Of a stretch of DNA of 48,693 nucleotides, positions 1-8,460 are shown one piece after another. Below the pieces are notes generated by a model, which saw nothing but the letters and a program-made list of their open reading frames with translations, searched no databases and was not told where the DNA came from. How positions within the stretch are numbered: the first letter of the stretch is position 1; the number at the start of each line of letters is the position of its first letter. Made by a program: the position numbers and the translations under genes. The DNA is from Eubacterium ramulus ATCC 29099 (lineage in GTDB: Bacteria; Bacillota; Clostridia; Lachnospirales; Lachnospiraceae): positions 1 to 48,693 of the forward strand of contig NZ_KI271159.1 in assembly GCF_000469345.1 (NCBI RefSeq), written 5' to 3'.

Positions 1-2378
1 TTTATGGTTGACTTTTCATAGCTGGTCTCCTTCTGTTTTTCAGACATTACATCTGTATTTACGACAATCTGTAATTCTGACTGTTGCTGATTTTTTTTCT
101 TATTTTTCTTGCTGTCTCTTCTGGTACTGTATACTTTTACAAAGTTCAGACGCAGTGCATTTGTCACTACGCAGAAACTGGACAGGCTCATAGCTGCCGC
201 ACCGAACATCGGATTTAATTTCAACCCAAACCAATGATACCACACTCCGGCGGCAATCGGAATACCTATTACGTTATAAATAAATGCCCAGAACAGATTT
301 TCGTGAATATTTCGAAGTACTGCACGACTTAATCGGATTGCTGCAGGTACATCAGACAGGCTGCTCTTTACCAGAACCACATCTGCCGCATCCAGTGCCA
401 CATCCGCACCTGCACCTATCGCAATTCCCATGTCTGCACGGGTCAGTGCCGGAGCATCGTTGATTCCGTCACCAACCATAGCAACTTTTCCACGCTGCTG
501 TAGTTCACAGATCACACGATCCTTTCCTTCTGGAAGAACACCCGCGATGACCTGATCTACTCCTGCCTGTGCACCGATGGTCTGTGCCGTACATTCATTA
601 TCTCCGGTCAGCATAACGACTTGAATTCCCATATTCTGAAGCTGTGAAATCGCCTGCGGACTGTCTTCCCTGATCACATCCGCTACCGCAATGATGCCAA
701 GCAATTTCTGTTCTGTCGCAAAAAACAGCGTTGTTTTTCCCTGTTTTGCAAGTTCTTCTGCCTGATGCTGCATATTCTTGGATACAGTCGACTTTTCAGA
801 AATAAAGTTCAGACTCCCTCCAAATACGCGCACGCCGGATACGAGTCCTGACAGACCATTTCCCGGCATCACCTGAAATTCATCTGCAGCTGTCATTGCA
901 ATCTTCTGTTCCTCTCCATAAACTACAATGGCTTTCGCCAGCGGATGTTCGCTCTTTAACTCAAGCGCCAATGCAGTCCGCACCAGAGCATCTTTCGCAA
1001 TACCCTCACCTGGTATTATATCTGTCACCTTTGGCTCACCACGGGTAATAGTTCCTGTCTTATCCAGAACCACAATATCTACTTTTCCTGTTTCTTCCAG
1101 CGATACTGCTGTCTTGAACAATACACCGTTTTTCGCCCCAACACCATTACCAACCATGATAGCAACCGGTGTGGCAAGACCTAATGCACACGGACAGCTG
1201 ATAACCAGTACGGAAATACCGCGCGCCAAAGCAAAACCAAAGTCTGCTCCTGCCAGAAGCCATGCAATAATGGTCACTGCTGCAATGGTAATCACTGCAG
1301 GTACAAACACACCGGATACTTTATCTGCCACTTTTGCAATCGGTGCCTTGGTGGCTGCCGCATCGCTGACCATCTGAATAATCTGGGATAATGTTGTGTC
1401 ATTTCCGATTCTGGTTGCCCGGCATTTTAAAAATCCGGATTGATTTAACGTACCCGCAGATACACTGTCTCCCTCTGTCTTGTCCACCGGAATACTCTCA
1501 CCGGTCAGGGTGGATTCGTTTAAAGCACTGTTTCCTTCCAGAATCACACCATCCACCGGAACCCCCTCACCCGGGCGTACGACAAAGATATCGCCGATCT
1601 GTACCTGCTCCACCGGAACCAATACCTCTTCGCCATCCCGGAAAATGGTTGCCTTTTTCGGAGCCAGTTCCATCAGGCTCTTTAGTGCATTGGTCGTTTT
1701 TCCCTTAGAATATGCTTCCAGCATTTTTCCCACTGTGATTAAAGTCAGGATCATGGCCGCAGACTCGAAATAGAACTCATCCATGTAGTGCATCACAGCA
1801 TCCATGTCCATACGCACCTGAGCACCGGTCATAGCAAACAATGCATACGTACTGTACGCAAAAGATGCGCCGGATCCCAGTGCTACCAGCGTATCCATAT
1901 TCGGAGCTTTATGCAGCAAACTTGTAAAGCCACTGATAAAAAATTTTTGATTGATGACCATGACCAGAATAGTCAGAAGCATCTGATATAATCCCATTGC
2001 CACATGATTGCCTGCCAGAAAGGACGGCAATGGCCAGTTCCACATCATATGTCCCATAGATACATACATCAGCGGGATCAGGATCACAACAGATGCAATC
2101 AGACGTTTTCTCAATTTCGGTGTCTCATGATCTTTCAGTCCTTCCTCATCAAATCCCGGTGTAACATTATTCCGTTCACCCCCCTGTAAAGATGCACCAT
2201 ATCCTGCCGTGATAACAGCCTGAATCACATCTGACGGTGCTGCTGTTCCTTCCACATTCATAGAATTTGTCAGCAGACTTACCGCAACAGATGTCACACC
2301 CGGCACCTCCAACACTGCCTTCTCCACATGAGCGCTGCAGGCTGCACAACTCATGCCTGTTACTGAAAATTTATTCAT
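1..2378 (-). CDS. copA: Copper-exporting P1B-type ATPase, 3' end outside the window
   Basis: Pumps Cu(I) out of the cytoplasm using ATP; integral membrane protein. The first 792 residues are visible and the frame is still open at base 1. It begins with one heavy-metal-binding domain (GMSCAAC, Cys11 and Cys14), then membrane helices, the CPC metal site of helix 6 (residues 395-397), the phosphorylated DKTGT (Asp439), the SEHPLA nucleotide-binding motif and GDGIND (residues 636-641). The final helix ends in MSLSS..TNALRLN, where single-domain CopA proteins usually stop. Here a Lys- and Gln-rich linker continues to the edge and ends in YEKSTI, suggesting a second, C-terminal metal-binding domain. 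The ATG at 2378 follows AGGTGG. It lies 89 bases downstream of csoR, probably in the same operon. Confidence 0.95.
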   Translation of the reverse strand, partial: MNKFSVTGMSCAACSAHVEKAVLEVPGVTSVAVSLLTNSMNVEGTAAPSDVIQAVITAGYGASLQGGERNNVTPGFDEEGLKDHETPKLRKRLIASVVILIPLMYVSMGHMMWNWPLPSFLAGNHVAMGLYQMLLTILVMVINQKFFISGFTSLLHKAPNMDTLVALGSGASFAYSTYALFAMTGAQVRMDMDAVMHYMDEFYFESAAMILTLITVGKMLEAYSKGKTTNALKSLMELAPKKATIFRDGEEVLVPVEQVQIGDIFVVRPGEGVPVDGVILEGNSALNESTLTGESIPVDKTEGDSVSAGTLNQSGFLKCRATRIGNDTTLSQIIQMVSDAAATKAPIAKVADKVSGVFVPAVITIAAVTIIAWLLAGADFGFALARGISVLVISCPCALGLATPVAIMVGNGVGAKNGVLFKTAVSLEETGKVDIVVLDKTGTITRGEPKVTDIIPGEGIAKDALVRTALALELKSEHPLAKAIVVYGEEQKIAMTAADEFQVMPGNGLSGLVSGVRVFGGSLNFISEKSTVSKNMQHQAEELAKQGKTTLFFATEQKLLGIIAVADVIREDSPQAISQLQNMGIQVVMLTGDNECTAQTIGAQAGVDQVIAGVLPEGKDRVICELQQRGKVAMVGDGINDAPALTRADMGIAIGAGADVALDAADVVLVKSSLSDVPAAIRLSRAVLRNIHENLFWAFIYNVIGIPIAAGVWYHWFGLKLNPMFGAAAMSLSSFCVVTNALRLNFVKVYSTRRDSKKNKKKNQQQSELQIVVNTDVMSEKQKETSYEKSTI

Positions 2379-2467
2379 AAAAATCCACCTCATCATCCCT
2401 TCTGGTTATATGCTTTTTCCTGTCTGCGCTTCTAATAATTTAATCGCTACTGATTTATCCGCATACA

Positions 2468-2794
2468 TTATCGCATCAGCTTCTGTATCGTTACAACAAG
2501 CTCGTCAATGATACTGTCATCTCCGTTTCGCACATTCTCCACCACACAGCTTTTGATGTGATTTGCCAGAAGTACTTTGTTAAAACTATTCAGTGCGGCA
2601 TTAATAGCTGCAACCTGCGTCAGAATGTCCACACAGTATGCATCCCGCTCAAGCATTCCTTTCACGCCGCGTACCTGTCCTTCAATCCGGCTGAGCCGAT
2701 TCATAAGGTCTTTATACTCTTTCTCATCCCGCTCTTTTTTCTTATGACAGCAGCAAACCGCTTCCTGCTCCGGAGTACTTTTCATTTGCTCCAT
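2468..2794 (-). CDS. csoR: Copper-sensing repressor, CsoR family
   Basis: Small all-helical repressor (DUF156 family) that leaves DNA when it binds Cu(I). With the ATG at 2794 the protein has 108 residues. The frame is open to a TTG at 2818, but AGGAAGTGG is well placed for the ATG. The Cu(I) ligand set is complete: Cys54, His79 and Cys83, with the 25 and 4 residue spacing of characterised CsoR proteins. A Cys-rich stretch (CCCH, residues 14-17) sits ahead of the core and could be an additional metal contact. It is the first gene of the csoR-copA operon, and a matching operator lies 56 bases upstream, so autoregulation is likely. Confidence 0.93.
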   Translation of the reverse strand: MEQMKSTPEQEAVCCCHKKKERDEKEYKDLMNRLSRIEGQVRGVKGMLERDAYCVDILTQVAAINAALNSFNKVLLANHIKSCVVENVRNGDDSIIDELVVTIQKLMR

Positions 2795-2845
2795 AAAAAT
2801 CAATCCACTTCCTTTCAAATAATCGATATGCCTTTGTTCCTGCCT

Positions 2846-2874
2846 ATACTATACCCCCTCAGGGTATATGTCAA
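2846..2874 (-). promoter_or_regulatory. csoR-copA promoter with CsoR-type operator
   Basis: On the minus strand TTGACA (2869-2874) is a perfect -35. It is followed at 17 bases by TAGTAT (2846-2851), or at 15 bases by TATAGT. Between them lies TATACCCCCTCAGGGTATA (2850-2868), with 7-base inverted arms around a 5-base centre, as in known CsoR operators. Repressor bound here would cover the promoter spacer. Confidence 0.8.
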
Positions 2875-2884
2875 GCATAAAAAT

Positions 2885-2931
2885 CCGGAAAATACATCAA
2901 TGATAAAAAATATCAAAAATGTATTTTCCGG
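2885..2931 (-). terminator. Hairpin downstream of coaBC, likely terminator
   Basis: A perfect 13-base inverted repeat (CCGGAAAATACAT at 2885-2897 and its complement at 2919-2931) around a 21-base loop. Read on the minus strand it ends in ATTTTTA, a modest U-tract. It lies 15 bases after the coaBC stop and just upstream of the csoR promoter, so it would insulate the two operons. Confidence 0.6.
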
Positions 2932-2946
2932 TCGCGTTCTTAACAC

Positions 2947-4134
2947 CTACATTCTTTCCAGAATCGCATTCAGAATACAGCCTGCAGCCTCTTTCTTGCT
3001 CATCAACGGAAGTTCTTTCTCAAAATCCTTTGTAATGAGTGTTATCACATTGGTATCCGTGCCAAATCCGGCACCTGCTACCTTCAAATTGTTGGCCACG
3101 ATCATATCCAGATTTTTCTTTGCAATCTTTGCTCTGGAGTTTTCCAGCATATTCTGTGTCTCCATGGAAAAACCACACAAAAACTGATGTGTCTTGGATG
3201 CACCAAGCGTTGCCAGTATATCTTTTGTCCGTACCAGTGGAATAGAAAGATCACTATCCTGTTTCTTGACTTTTTCCGTGCTGACCTGTGCCGGACGATA
3301 ATCCGCCACTGCAGCAGTCATGATTACAATATCCGTTTGATCATATTCCTCTGTCACTGCCTCATACATGTCCTGTGCGGAAATCACTGGTTTTACCTTA
3401 ACAAACATCGGCGGCTCCACGGCACACGGACCTGTTACCAAAGTCACATCCGCACCACGCAGCATGGCATTTTCTGCAATGGCATAACCCATTTTCCCGG
3501 TAGAATGATTGGTGATATAACGCACCGGATCAATCGCTTCCTGCGTCGGTCCGGCAGTCACCAGCACTTTTTTGCCAGCCAGATCTTTATCAAAGGCGAT
3601 CACGCGCAGAATATGTTGAAACAGCACTTCCGGTTCCGGCATTTTTCCTTTTCCCACATCTCTGCATGCAAGCATACCGCTGGCTGGTTCAATAATTTTC
3701 TTACCATAAGAAGCCAGCACCTTTAAATTATCCTGCAGAATCGGATTTTCATACATGTTTGTATTCATCGTCGGCACGATCAGCATCGGTGCCTTACATG
3801 CCATCGCTGTGGTCGTCAGCATATCATCCGCGATACCATGTGCCAGCTTTCCGATCACATTTGCAGAAGCCGGTGCAATCATCATCACATCCGCCTGCTG
3901 TGCCAGACTTACATGCTTTACATTAAACTGAAAATCCCGGTCAAACGTATCCACCAGGCATTTATGTCTTGTCAATGTCTCAAATGCTGTCGGATGAATA
4001 AAATTTGTCGCATTCTGCGTCATAATCACATGCACATCTGCATGCTGTTTGATCAACATACTTGCCAGTGATGCAATTTTATAAGCTGCAATACTTCCTG
4101 TCACACCAAGTACAACGGTTTTTCCTTTTAACAT
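2947..4134 (-). CDS. coaBC: Bifunctional phosphopantothenoylcysteine decarboxylase / phosphopantothenate-cysteine ligase
   Basis: Converts 4'-phosphopantothenate, cysteine and CTP to 4'-phosphopantothenoylcysteine and then to 4'-phosphopantetheine. At 395 residues it has the normal length. The N-terminal flavin-binding CoaC half shows GSIAAYK, catalytic His74, PASAN (88-92), MNTNMY (123-128) and Cys157 in the ACRD lid. The CoaB half starts near residue 186 with VLVTAGPTQE and contains ITNHSTGKMG, AAVADYRP and the KKQD lysines near residue 290. It is the last gene of the pantothenate operon; its ATG lies 9 bases after the panD stop. Cytoplasmic. Confidence 0.97.
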   Translation of the reverse strand: MLKGKTVVLGVTGSIAAYKIASLASMLIKQHADVHVIMTQNATNFIHPTAFETLTRHKCLVDTFDRDFQFNVKHVSLAQQADVMMIAPASANVIGKLAHGIADDMLTTTAMACKAPMLIVPTMNTNMYENPILQDNLKVLASYGKKIIEPASGMLACRDVGKGKMPEPEVLFQHILRVIAFDKDLAGKKVLVTAGPTQEAIDPVRYITNHSTGKMGYAIAENAMLRGADVTLVTGPCAVEPPMFVKVKPVISAQDMYEAVTEEYDQTDIVIMTAAVADYRPAQVSTEKVKKQDSDLSIPLVRTKDILATLGASKTHQFLCGFSMETQNMLENSRAKIAKKNLDMIVANNLKVAGAGFGTDTNVITLITKDFEKELPLMSKKEAAGCILNAILERM

Positions 4135-4143
4135 GATATCTTT

Positions 4144-4551
4144 CTACTCCTCATCCAGTCTTGCTTTATCAAATAACTGACCATGTTTTTCATAATTGGT
4201 CACACGGTCAATCCGATTGATTTCATCTACAAAGACAACCGATGGTCTGTGTACCTTTGCTTCTTCCGGCGTCATATCCGCATAAGACATAATGATAACT
4301 TTATCTTTGACGGAGGCACAGCGGGCTGCTGCTCCGTTCAGACAGATCATTCCGCTTCCACGCTCTCCGGCAATGGTGTATGTCTCAAAACGTGCGCCAT
4401 TATTGACATCTACAATCTGAACTTTCTCATATTCGAGAATGCCGGCAGCATCCAGAAGATCTTCGTCAATGGTGATACTTCCTACATAATCAAGTGCCGC
4501 CTGTATCACAGTTGCACGATGAATTTTTCCTTTTAACATCTGAAGGGTCAT
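4144..4551 (-). CDS. panD: Aspartate 1-decarboxylase, pyruvoyl enzyme
   Basis: Makes beta-alanine from L-aspartate for pantothenate synthesis. With the ATG at 4551, preceded by GAGGAAAAAG, the protein has 135 residues. Gly24-Ser25 (YVGS) is then exactly where the proenzyme cleaves itself to form the pyruvoyl group. GARFETY and [15 protein letters not shown] are the conserved active-site strands. The frame is open for another 26 codons upstream, but that extension is basic, unlike the family, and falls in a hairpin-rich spacer, so I rejected it. Followed closely by coaBC. Confidence 0.96.
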   Translation of the reverse strand: MTLQMLKGKIHRATVIQAALDYVGSITIDEDLLDAAGILEYEKVQIVDVNNGARFETYTIAGERGSGMICLNGAAARCASVKDKVIIMSYADMTPEEAKVHRPSVVFVDEINRIDRVTNYEKHGQLFDKARLDEE

Positions 4552-4708
4552 AAAACTTTTTCCTCTCTCTTTTACTTTTTTTCGCAGTGCACATTCGAAA
4601 AATCTCTGATTTTTCTCATTGATCGGCATTCGCCGAATAAAAATTCAGTCTTTCAATCTTGTCTGTACAACAGCCAAATTGAAATCCTATGAATTTTTGC
4701 ACTGCTCA
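4552..4708 (-). other. panC-panD spacer with several small hairpins
   Basis: A 157-base noncoding spacer inside the operon. It holds an outer inverted pair GCAGTGCA (4584-4591) / TGCACTGC (4698-4705), an 8-base hairpin GAAAAATC-TCT-GATTTTTC (4597-4615) and a small CGGC-GAAT-GCCG hairpin (on the minus strand). No promoter was clear. It may modulate readthrough or mRNA processing between panC and panD. Confidence 0.5.
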
Positions 4709-5548
4709 TTAACATACAAAGTTATCAATCAGACGTGTTTTTCCAATATACACTGCCATTGCTACCAGTACCGGACTCTTCAGTTCTGTTACCTGCTGCA
4801 TGGTCATACCATCTACCGCTTTGATATAGTCAATTTTTGCCAGCGGTTCTGTCTCAATGTTCTTTTTCATTGCTTCTACTAATTTTACTGCATCTGTCTC
4901 GCCTTCTTCAACCATTTTCTGTCCCATAAAAATGGTTTTGCTCAGAATCAGAGCTGCTTTTCTCTCCTCTGCGGACAGATATGTGTTTCTGGAGCTCTTT
5001 GCCAGTCCGTCTTCTTCACGAATGATCGGGCATCCAATAACTTCCACGTTCATATTCAAATCATCCACCATATGTTTGATGACTGCCAGCTGCTGTGCAT
5101 CTTTCTGACCAAAATATGCACGATCCGGCTGAACGATGTTGAATAATTTGCTGACTACGGTACAAACACCACGAAAATGAACCGGACGGCTCAGTCCGCA
5201 GAGTTCCTCCGTCAGAACTGTCATATCCACAAAGGAACTGAATCCTTCATGATACATCTCTTCCGGTTCCGGATGGAAGATCAGATCTGCGCCGAGGCTC
5301 TCACAGAATTTGCTGTCTTTTTCCAGATCTCTCGGATAGCTCTCCAGATCCTCTGTCGGTCCGAACTGCATCGGATTGACAAAAATACTGACAACTGCTT
5401 TGTCATTCTGTTCTACGGCTTTGCTGATCAGACTGCCGTGTCCCTCATGAAGGTAACCCATAGTCGGAACAAATCCGACGGTTTTTCCTTCTTTTCGCCA
5501 TTCTGCCACAATATCTCTTACTTCTTTTACTGTTGATACAACCTGCAT
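4709..5548 (-). CDS. panC: Pantothenate synthetase
   Basis: ATP-dependent condensation of pantoate and beta-alanine into pantothenate, via a pantoyl-adenylate. 279 residues, normal for the family. It shows the HIGH-like PTMGYLHEGH (28-37), FVNPMQFGPTEDLESYPR, FGQKDAQQ and the SSRN nucleotide loop after IREEDGLA. The ATG at 5548 has GAGGAGAAT upstream. It lies between panB (156-base spacer) and panD (157-base spacer) on the minus strand. Both spacers carry hairpins, so the genes may be co-transcribed with differential stability rather than tightly coupled. Confidence 0.97.
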   Translation of the reverse strand: MQVVSTVKEVRDIVAEWRKEGKTVGFVPTMGYLHEGHGSLISKAVEQNDKAVVSIFVNPMQFGPTEDLESYPRDLEKDSKFCESLGADLIFHPEPEEMYHEGFSSFVDMTVLTEELCGLSRPVHFRGVCTVVSKLFNIVQPDRAYFGQKDAQQLAVIKHMVDDLNMNVEVIGCPIIREEDGLAKSSRNTYLSAEERKAALILSKTIFMGQKMVEEGETDAVKLVEAMKKNIETEPLAKIDYIKAVDGMTMQQVTELKSPVLVAMAVYIGKTRLIDNFVC

Positions 5549-5581
5549 GTTTTATTCTCCTCTGTTACCTGTTTTAAATGT

Positions 5582-5654
5582 AAAGCGGACATTCGCAATC
5601 CGCTTTCGCTCCTTGCTCATGAACGCAGTCGCTTTGCACCTCGTTCATATTTTT
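5582..5654. repeat. Intergenic hairpin repeat between panB and panC
   Basis: AAAGCGGA (5582-5589) and TCCGCTTT (5599-5606) form an 8-base stem around CATTCGCAA. The same unit recurs at 48661-48689 with one substitution, and a diverged copy lies at 12993-13013. A second hairpin, ATGAACG..CGTTCAT, follows at about 5619-5649. The 156-base gap contains no gene. Confidence 0.7.
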
Positions 5655-5704
5655 AATCTTAAATAATAACTTGTAAAGTTAACTGACACGATCAGCAATC
5701 ATTT

Positions 5705-6532
5705 TTAATATAATTTATCAATGACTTCGTCTGAAATCGCATAGGTATGTTCCTGTGCCGGAAATGTACCGGCTTTTACTTCCGCGGAATAATCTTTAAA
5801 TGCCTGCATCATGATCTCACCTACATTTGCAAATTGTTTTACAAATTTCGGAGTAAAATCATGAAACATACCAAGCATATCCTGGTTTACCAGTACCTGT
5901 CCATCACAGCCTGCACCTGCTCCGATTCCGATTGTCGGAATCGAAATCGTATTTGTAATAATCTCCGCAAGCTTGGCCGGAACACACTCCATAACAAGCA
6001 TAGAGGCACCTGCTGCTTCAACTTTTTTGGCATCCTCCACCAGCTGACGGGCTGCTTCCTCGCTTTTGCCCTGTACCTTGAATCCACCAAAGGCATTGAT
6101 GGACTGAGGGGTCAGTCCGATATGTGCACACACCGGGATGTCTGCTGCCACAATTGCTTCAATCTGTGGACACACTCTGGCTCCACCTTCCAGTTTTACG
6201 CCATGTGCATGACCCTCTTTCATCAGGCGTCCCGCATTTACAACTGCATCATAGACAGAAGTCTGATAGGACATAAATGGCATATCTGCCAGCACAAAAG
6301 CATTTTTTGCGCCTCTGCTGACTGCTGCTGTATGAGCAATCATATCTTCCATGGTAACCGGTAAAGTAGTGTCATACCCAAGCATAGTATTTCCAAGGGA
6401 ATCACCAATCAGCAATATCTCAATCCCTGCTTCATCCATGAGTTTTGCCATAGAATAATCATAACAGGTAAGCATTGTAATTTTTTCTTTATTCTCTTTT
6501 TGTTTTTTCAATGTAGAAACTGTCGTTTTCAT
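5705..6532 (-). CDS. panB: 3-methyl-2-oxobutanoate hydroxymethyltransferase
   Basis: Transfers a hydroxymethyl group from 5,10-methylene-tetrahydrofolate to 2-ketoisovalerate, giving ketopantoate. 275 residues. TIM-barrel motifs: [12 protein letters not shown], metal ligands Asp44 (LIGDSLGN) and Asp83 (LADMPF), then GVKLEGG (Lys113, Glu115), followed by ECVPAKLA and [15 protein letters not shown]. Its ATG overlaps the panG stop in an ATGA junction, so translation of the two is probably coupled. This is also chemically sensible, because PanG would reduce the PanB product. Confidence 0.97.
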   Translation of the reverse strand: MKTTVSTLKKQKENKEKITMLTCYDYSMAKLMDEAGIEILLIGDSLGNTMLGYDTTLPVTMEDMIAHTAAVSRGAKNAFVLADMPFMSYQTSVYDAVVNAGRLMKEGHAHGVKLEGGARVCPQIEAIVAADIPVCAHIGLTPQSINAFGGFKVQGKSEEAARQLVEDAKKVEAAGASMLVMECVPAKLAEIITNTISIPTIGIGAGAGCDGQVLVNQDMLGMFHDFTPKFVKQFANVGEIMMQAFKDYSAEVKAGTFPAQEHTYAISDEVIDKLY

Positions 6533-7371
6533 GATCTAATAATCCTTTCCATCTCAGAATAATCCCGCTCCGGATGTTTCTCTCTGGCAACTTTCAGCAC
6601 TTCCACAGAAAGATCCTGATAGATTTTCCGTGCCTCGCCGGATAAGCTGTCCAGATGATCCATAACCGTTGACAGGTCATTTCGCTCAATTGGGCCTGTC
6701 AAGGCTCCAACCGGTCTGTATTCAACAATGTTTTCCGTATTTCCCATCATCAGCGGTGACAATGCACGATGCGCATTTGCAGCGGAAAATCCGCAATTCC
6801 GCAACATTTCCTCGCACAAATTTGCCAATCCCACATACAGATTGCTGACCATGGCTGCCGCCGCATGATATCGCACTTTGTCTTGCCCGGAAATAATCTC
6901 CACCGGATTTCCAAAACCTTCAAAAAGTTTCTGAAACCAGTTCAGATATTTCGGATCACCCTCAATGGTAAAAAAAGCCTGGGAGATCACTTTGTAAGAT
7001 TCATACTTATCATTAATGGCGAAAAGCGGATGGATAGAATATCCATAAGCGTGATAACGCTCAATATCCGAAAAGACAGCGGAACTTAAGGAGCCGCTGA
7101 AATGACTTATAATCTTATTCTGAATCGGAAGCATTTTTAACTGTTCCCACATTGGAGCAATCGCCGAATCCGGGATTGCTACAAAAAGGACATCACTGTC
7201 CTCTACCAGATGTCGCAAATTCATATACTGTCTGGTATTCGTAAAATCTGCTGCTTCTCTGGATGAATCCGGATTACGACTATAATATCCGGTCACCCTG
7301 ACGTTGCGCTCGGTTAGATATTTTCCCAAGGAAAATCCGACTTTTCCTGCGCCAATAAATCCAATATTCAT
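6529..7371 (-). CDS. panG: Ketopantoate reductase of the PanG type (Rossmann / DUF2520)
   Basis: Probably reduces ketopantoate to pantoate with NAD(P)H. With the ATG at 7371, preceded by GGAGGGATGCTT, the protein has 280 residues; an upstream in-frame extension of 45 codons has no good ribosome binding site and starts inside the promoter. It opens with [12 protein letters not shown], a dinucleotide-binding loop, and contains IHPLFAI and [18 protein letters not shown], typical of the DUF2520 family. This family replaces PanE in Francisella and some Firmicutes. The assignment rests on that family knowledge plus operon position: panG-panB overlap, and no panE is seen here. Confidence 0.85.
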   Translation of the reverse strand: MNIGFIGAGKVGFSLGKYLTERNVRVTGYYSRNPDSSREAADFTNTRQYMNLRHLVEDSDVLFVAIPDSAIAPMWEQLKMLPIQNKIISHFSGSLSSAVFSDIERYHAYGYSIHPLFAINDKYESYKVISQAFFTIEGDPKYLNWFQKLFEGFGNPVEIISGQDKVRYHAAAAMVSNLYVGLANLCEEMLRNCGFSAANAHRALSPLMMGNTENIVEYRPVGALTGPIERNDLSTVMDHLDSLSGEARKIYQDLSVEVLKVAREKHPERDYSEMERIIRS

Positions 7372-7491
7372 AAGCATCCCTCCATTCTTCATGGCGGGAC
7401 AGTGAGTCTCGTTTGCATCCGGCAATACAAGCTCCGTTTCAAAATAATAAATACAAGGTATCGTTTCCTTTCGGAATACCATCCGCTCGAC

Positions 7492-7520
7492 ATTATACCA
7501 CTGCAAGTGGTTTTCGTAAA
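7492..7520 (-). promoter_or_regulatory. Promoter of the pan-coa operon with a palindrome in the spacer
   Basis: Minus strand: -35 TTTACG (7515-7520), 17-base spacer, perfect -10 TATAAT (7492-7497). The spacer holds CCACTTGCAGTGG (7498-7510), a perfect 5-base inverted repeat around TGC. A related palindrome, CCACTTCTGCAAGTGG on the minus strand, lies at 7583-7598. The pair looks like operator sites for an unknown regulator. The leader down to panG is about 115 bases and includes a GGTATTCC..GGAAACGATACC hairpin. The rest of the 7372-7630 gap appears to hold no gene. Confidence 0.65.
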
Positions 7521-7630
7521 GGAATTTTTAAACCACCTTTTTAACGTTTTTTCATAACATTCACAACACCTGTTATTACTCACCACTTGCAGAAGTGGGA
7601 GTCTCAACTCAGACTGAGATGAATAATTCA

Positions 7631-8443
7631 TCAGGAATACATCTGCTCATATTCCGAAATCCATCGATGACGAATTTCCGCTTCCCGTCCCTTCCAGTTA
7701 AAAGCATGGGAAGCCGTTGCCACTTTTTTTCGCTCAGTATAATATTCCTCCTGATCCGATACATCGGAAAAATGGGCATATGCTTCTTTCATCGTTTTGA
7801 ACTGAAGTTCCGGCACTCTTGTGTCCGCAGAATCATCCTCTGTAATATAATTCATGGCATACAGATAACACAGTCGTGAAGATTCCGTGTGCGATTTCTG
7901 ATATGCCATCGAAAACATCCTGGCGGCCTCCGGGAACAAAAACAATCTGGCATAAACCACACCGAGATTATGCATAATATGCCCCTGCAGTTCTTCTGTC
8001 ATCTGTTGCAGGAACTCCGGCTGAAGTAGTTCCAGATACCCACAAGCGGCATAGCGGTATCTCTTTTTTGCGAGATAGTAATCCGCTTTCATCTTTCTGC
8101 GTTCCATGGAGTTCTTTCCCTTCATTTTTTCAATGATCCGTTCCAGTTCTTTTTGTTCCTGCCGGGAATAGAACCCAGATGCTGAAAACAGAAATGCGGC
8201 ACATTCATACACATCCCGATGCCGCTGATACAGGCGTCTCAACTGTCCCGCCAGTTCTACATTCCCAACTCCCTCTGCAATCCACTGAAAAAATTCTGTT
8301 CCCATCCAGCTTTCATCCAGCAGGAAAAGACTGGATTCCATGGCATAACACAATTCTTCCATCGTGTATACATGTAAAGATAACATCTCCAGATACAGCG
8401 GATATTCCGCTTTCTTATATGTACATAACTTCAATGCACCCAT
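7631..8443 (-). CDS. Uncharacterised TPR-like helical protein, third gene of a three-gene operon
   Basis: 270 residues, soluble, no signal peptide, no enzyme motif that I can see. The middle is helical; MHNLGVVYARLFLFPEAARMF (about residues 156-176, with A-x3-F spacing) looks like a tetratricopeptide repeat, and ECAAFLF and YYLAKKRYRYAACGYLELL look like neighbouring repeats. Such proteins usually hold partners together. It starts 17 bases after the Hsp70-like gene, so it belongs to the same transcript. I do not recognise it beyond this; the TPR assignment is by eye. Confidence 0.75.
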   Translation of the reverse strand: MGALKLCTYKKAEYPLYLEMLSLHVYTMEELCYAMESSLFLLDESWMGTEFFQWIAEGVGNVELAGQLRRLYQRHRDVYECAAFLFSASGFYSRQEQKELERIIEKMKGKNSMERRKMKADYYLAKKRYRYAACGYLELLQPEFLQQMTEELQGHIMHNLGVVYARLFLFPEAARMFSMAYQKSHTESSRLCYLYAMNYITEDDSADTRVPELQFKTMKEAYAHFSDVSDQEEYYTERKKVATASHAFNWKGREAEIRHRWISEYEQMYS

Positions 8444-8460
8444 TGTCTACCCTTCCTGTC

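Noticed and set aside
4552-4629. Upstream extension of panD by 26 codons
   Set aside because: The ATG at 4551 has a good ribosome binding site and places the Gly24-Ser25 self-cleavage site at the family position.
7389-7631. An 80-codon minus-strand frame before panG
   Set aside because: It overlaps the pan promoter and leader, is Cys/Trp/Arg-rich without a recognisable fold, and the promoter elements explain the sequence better.
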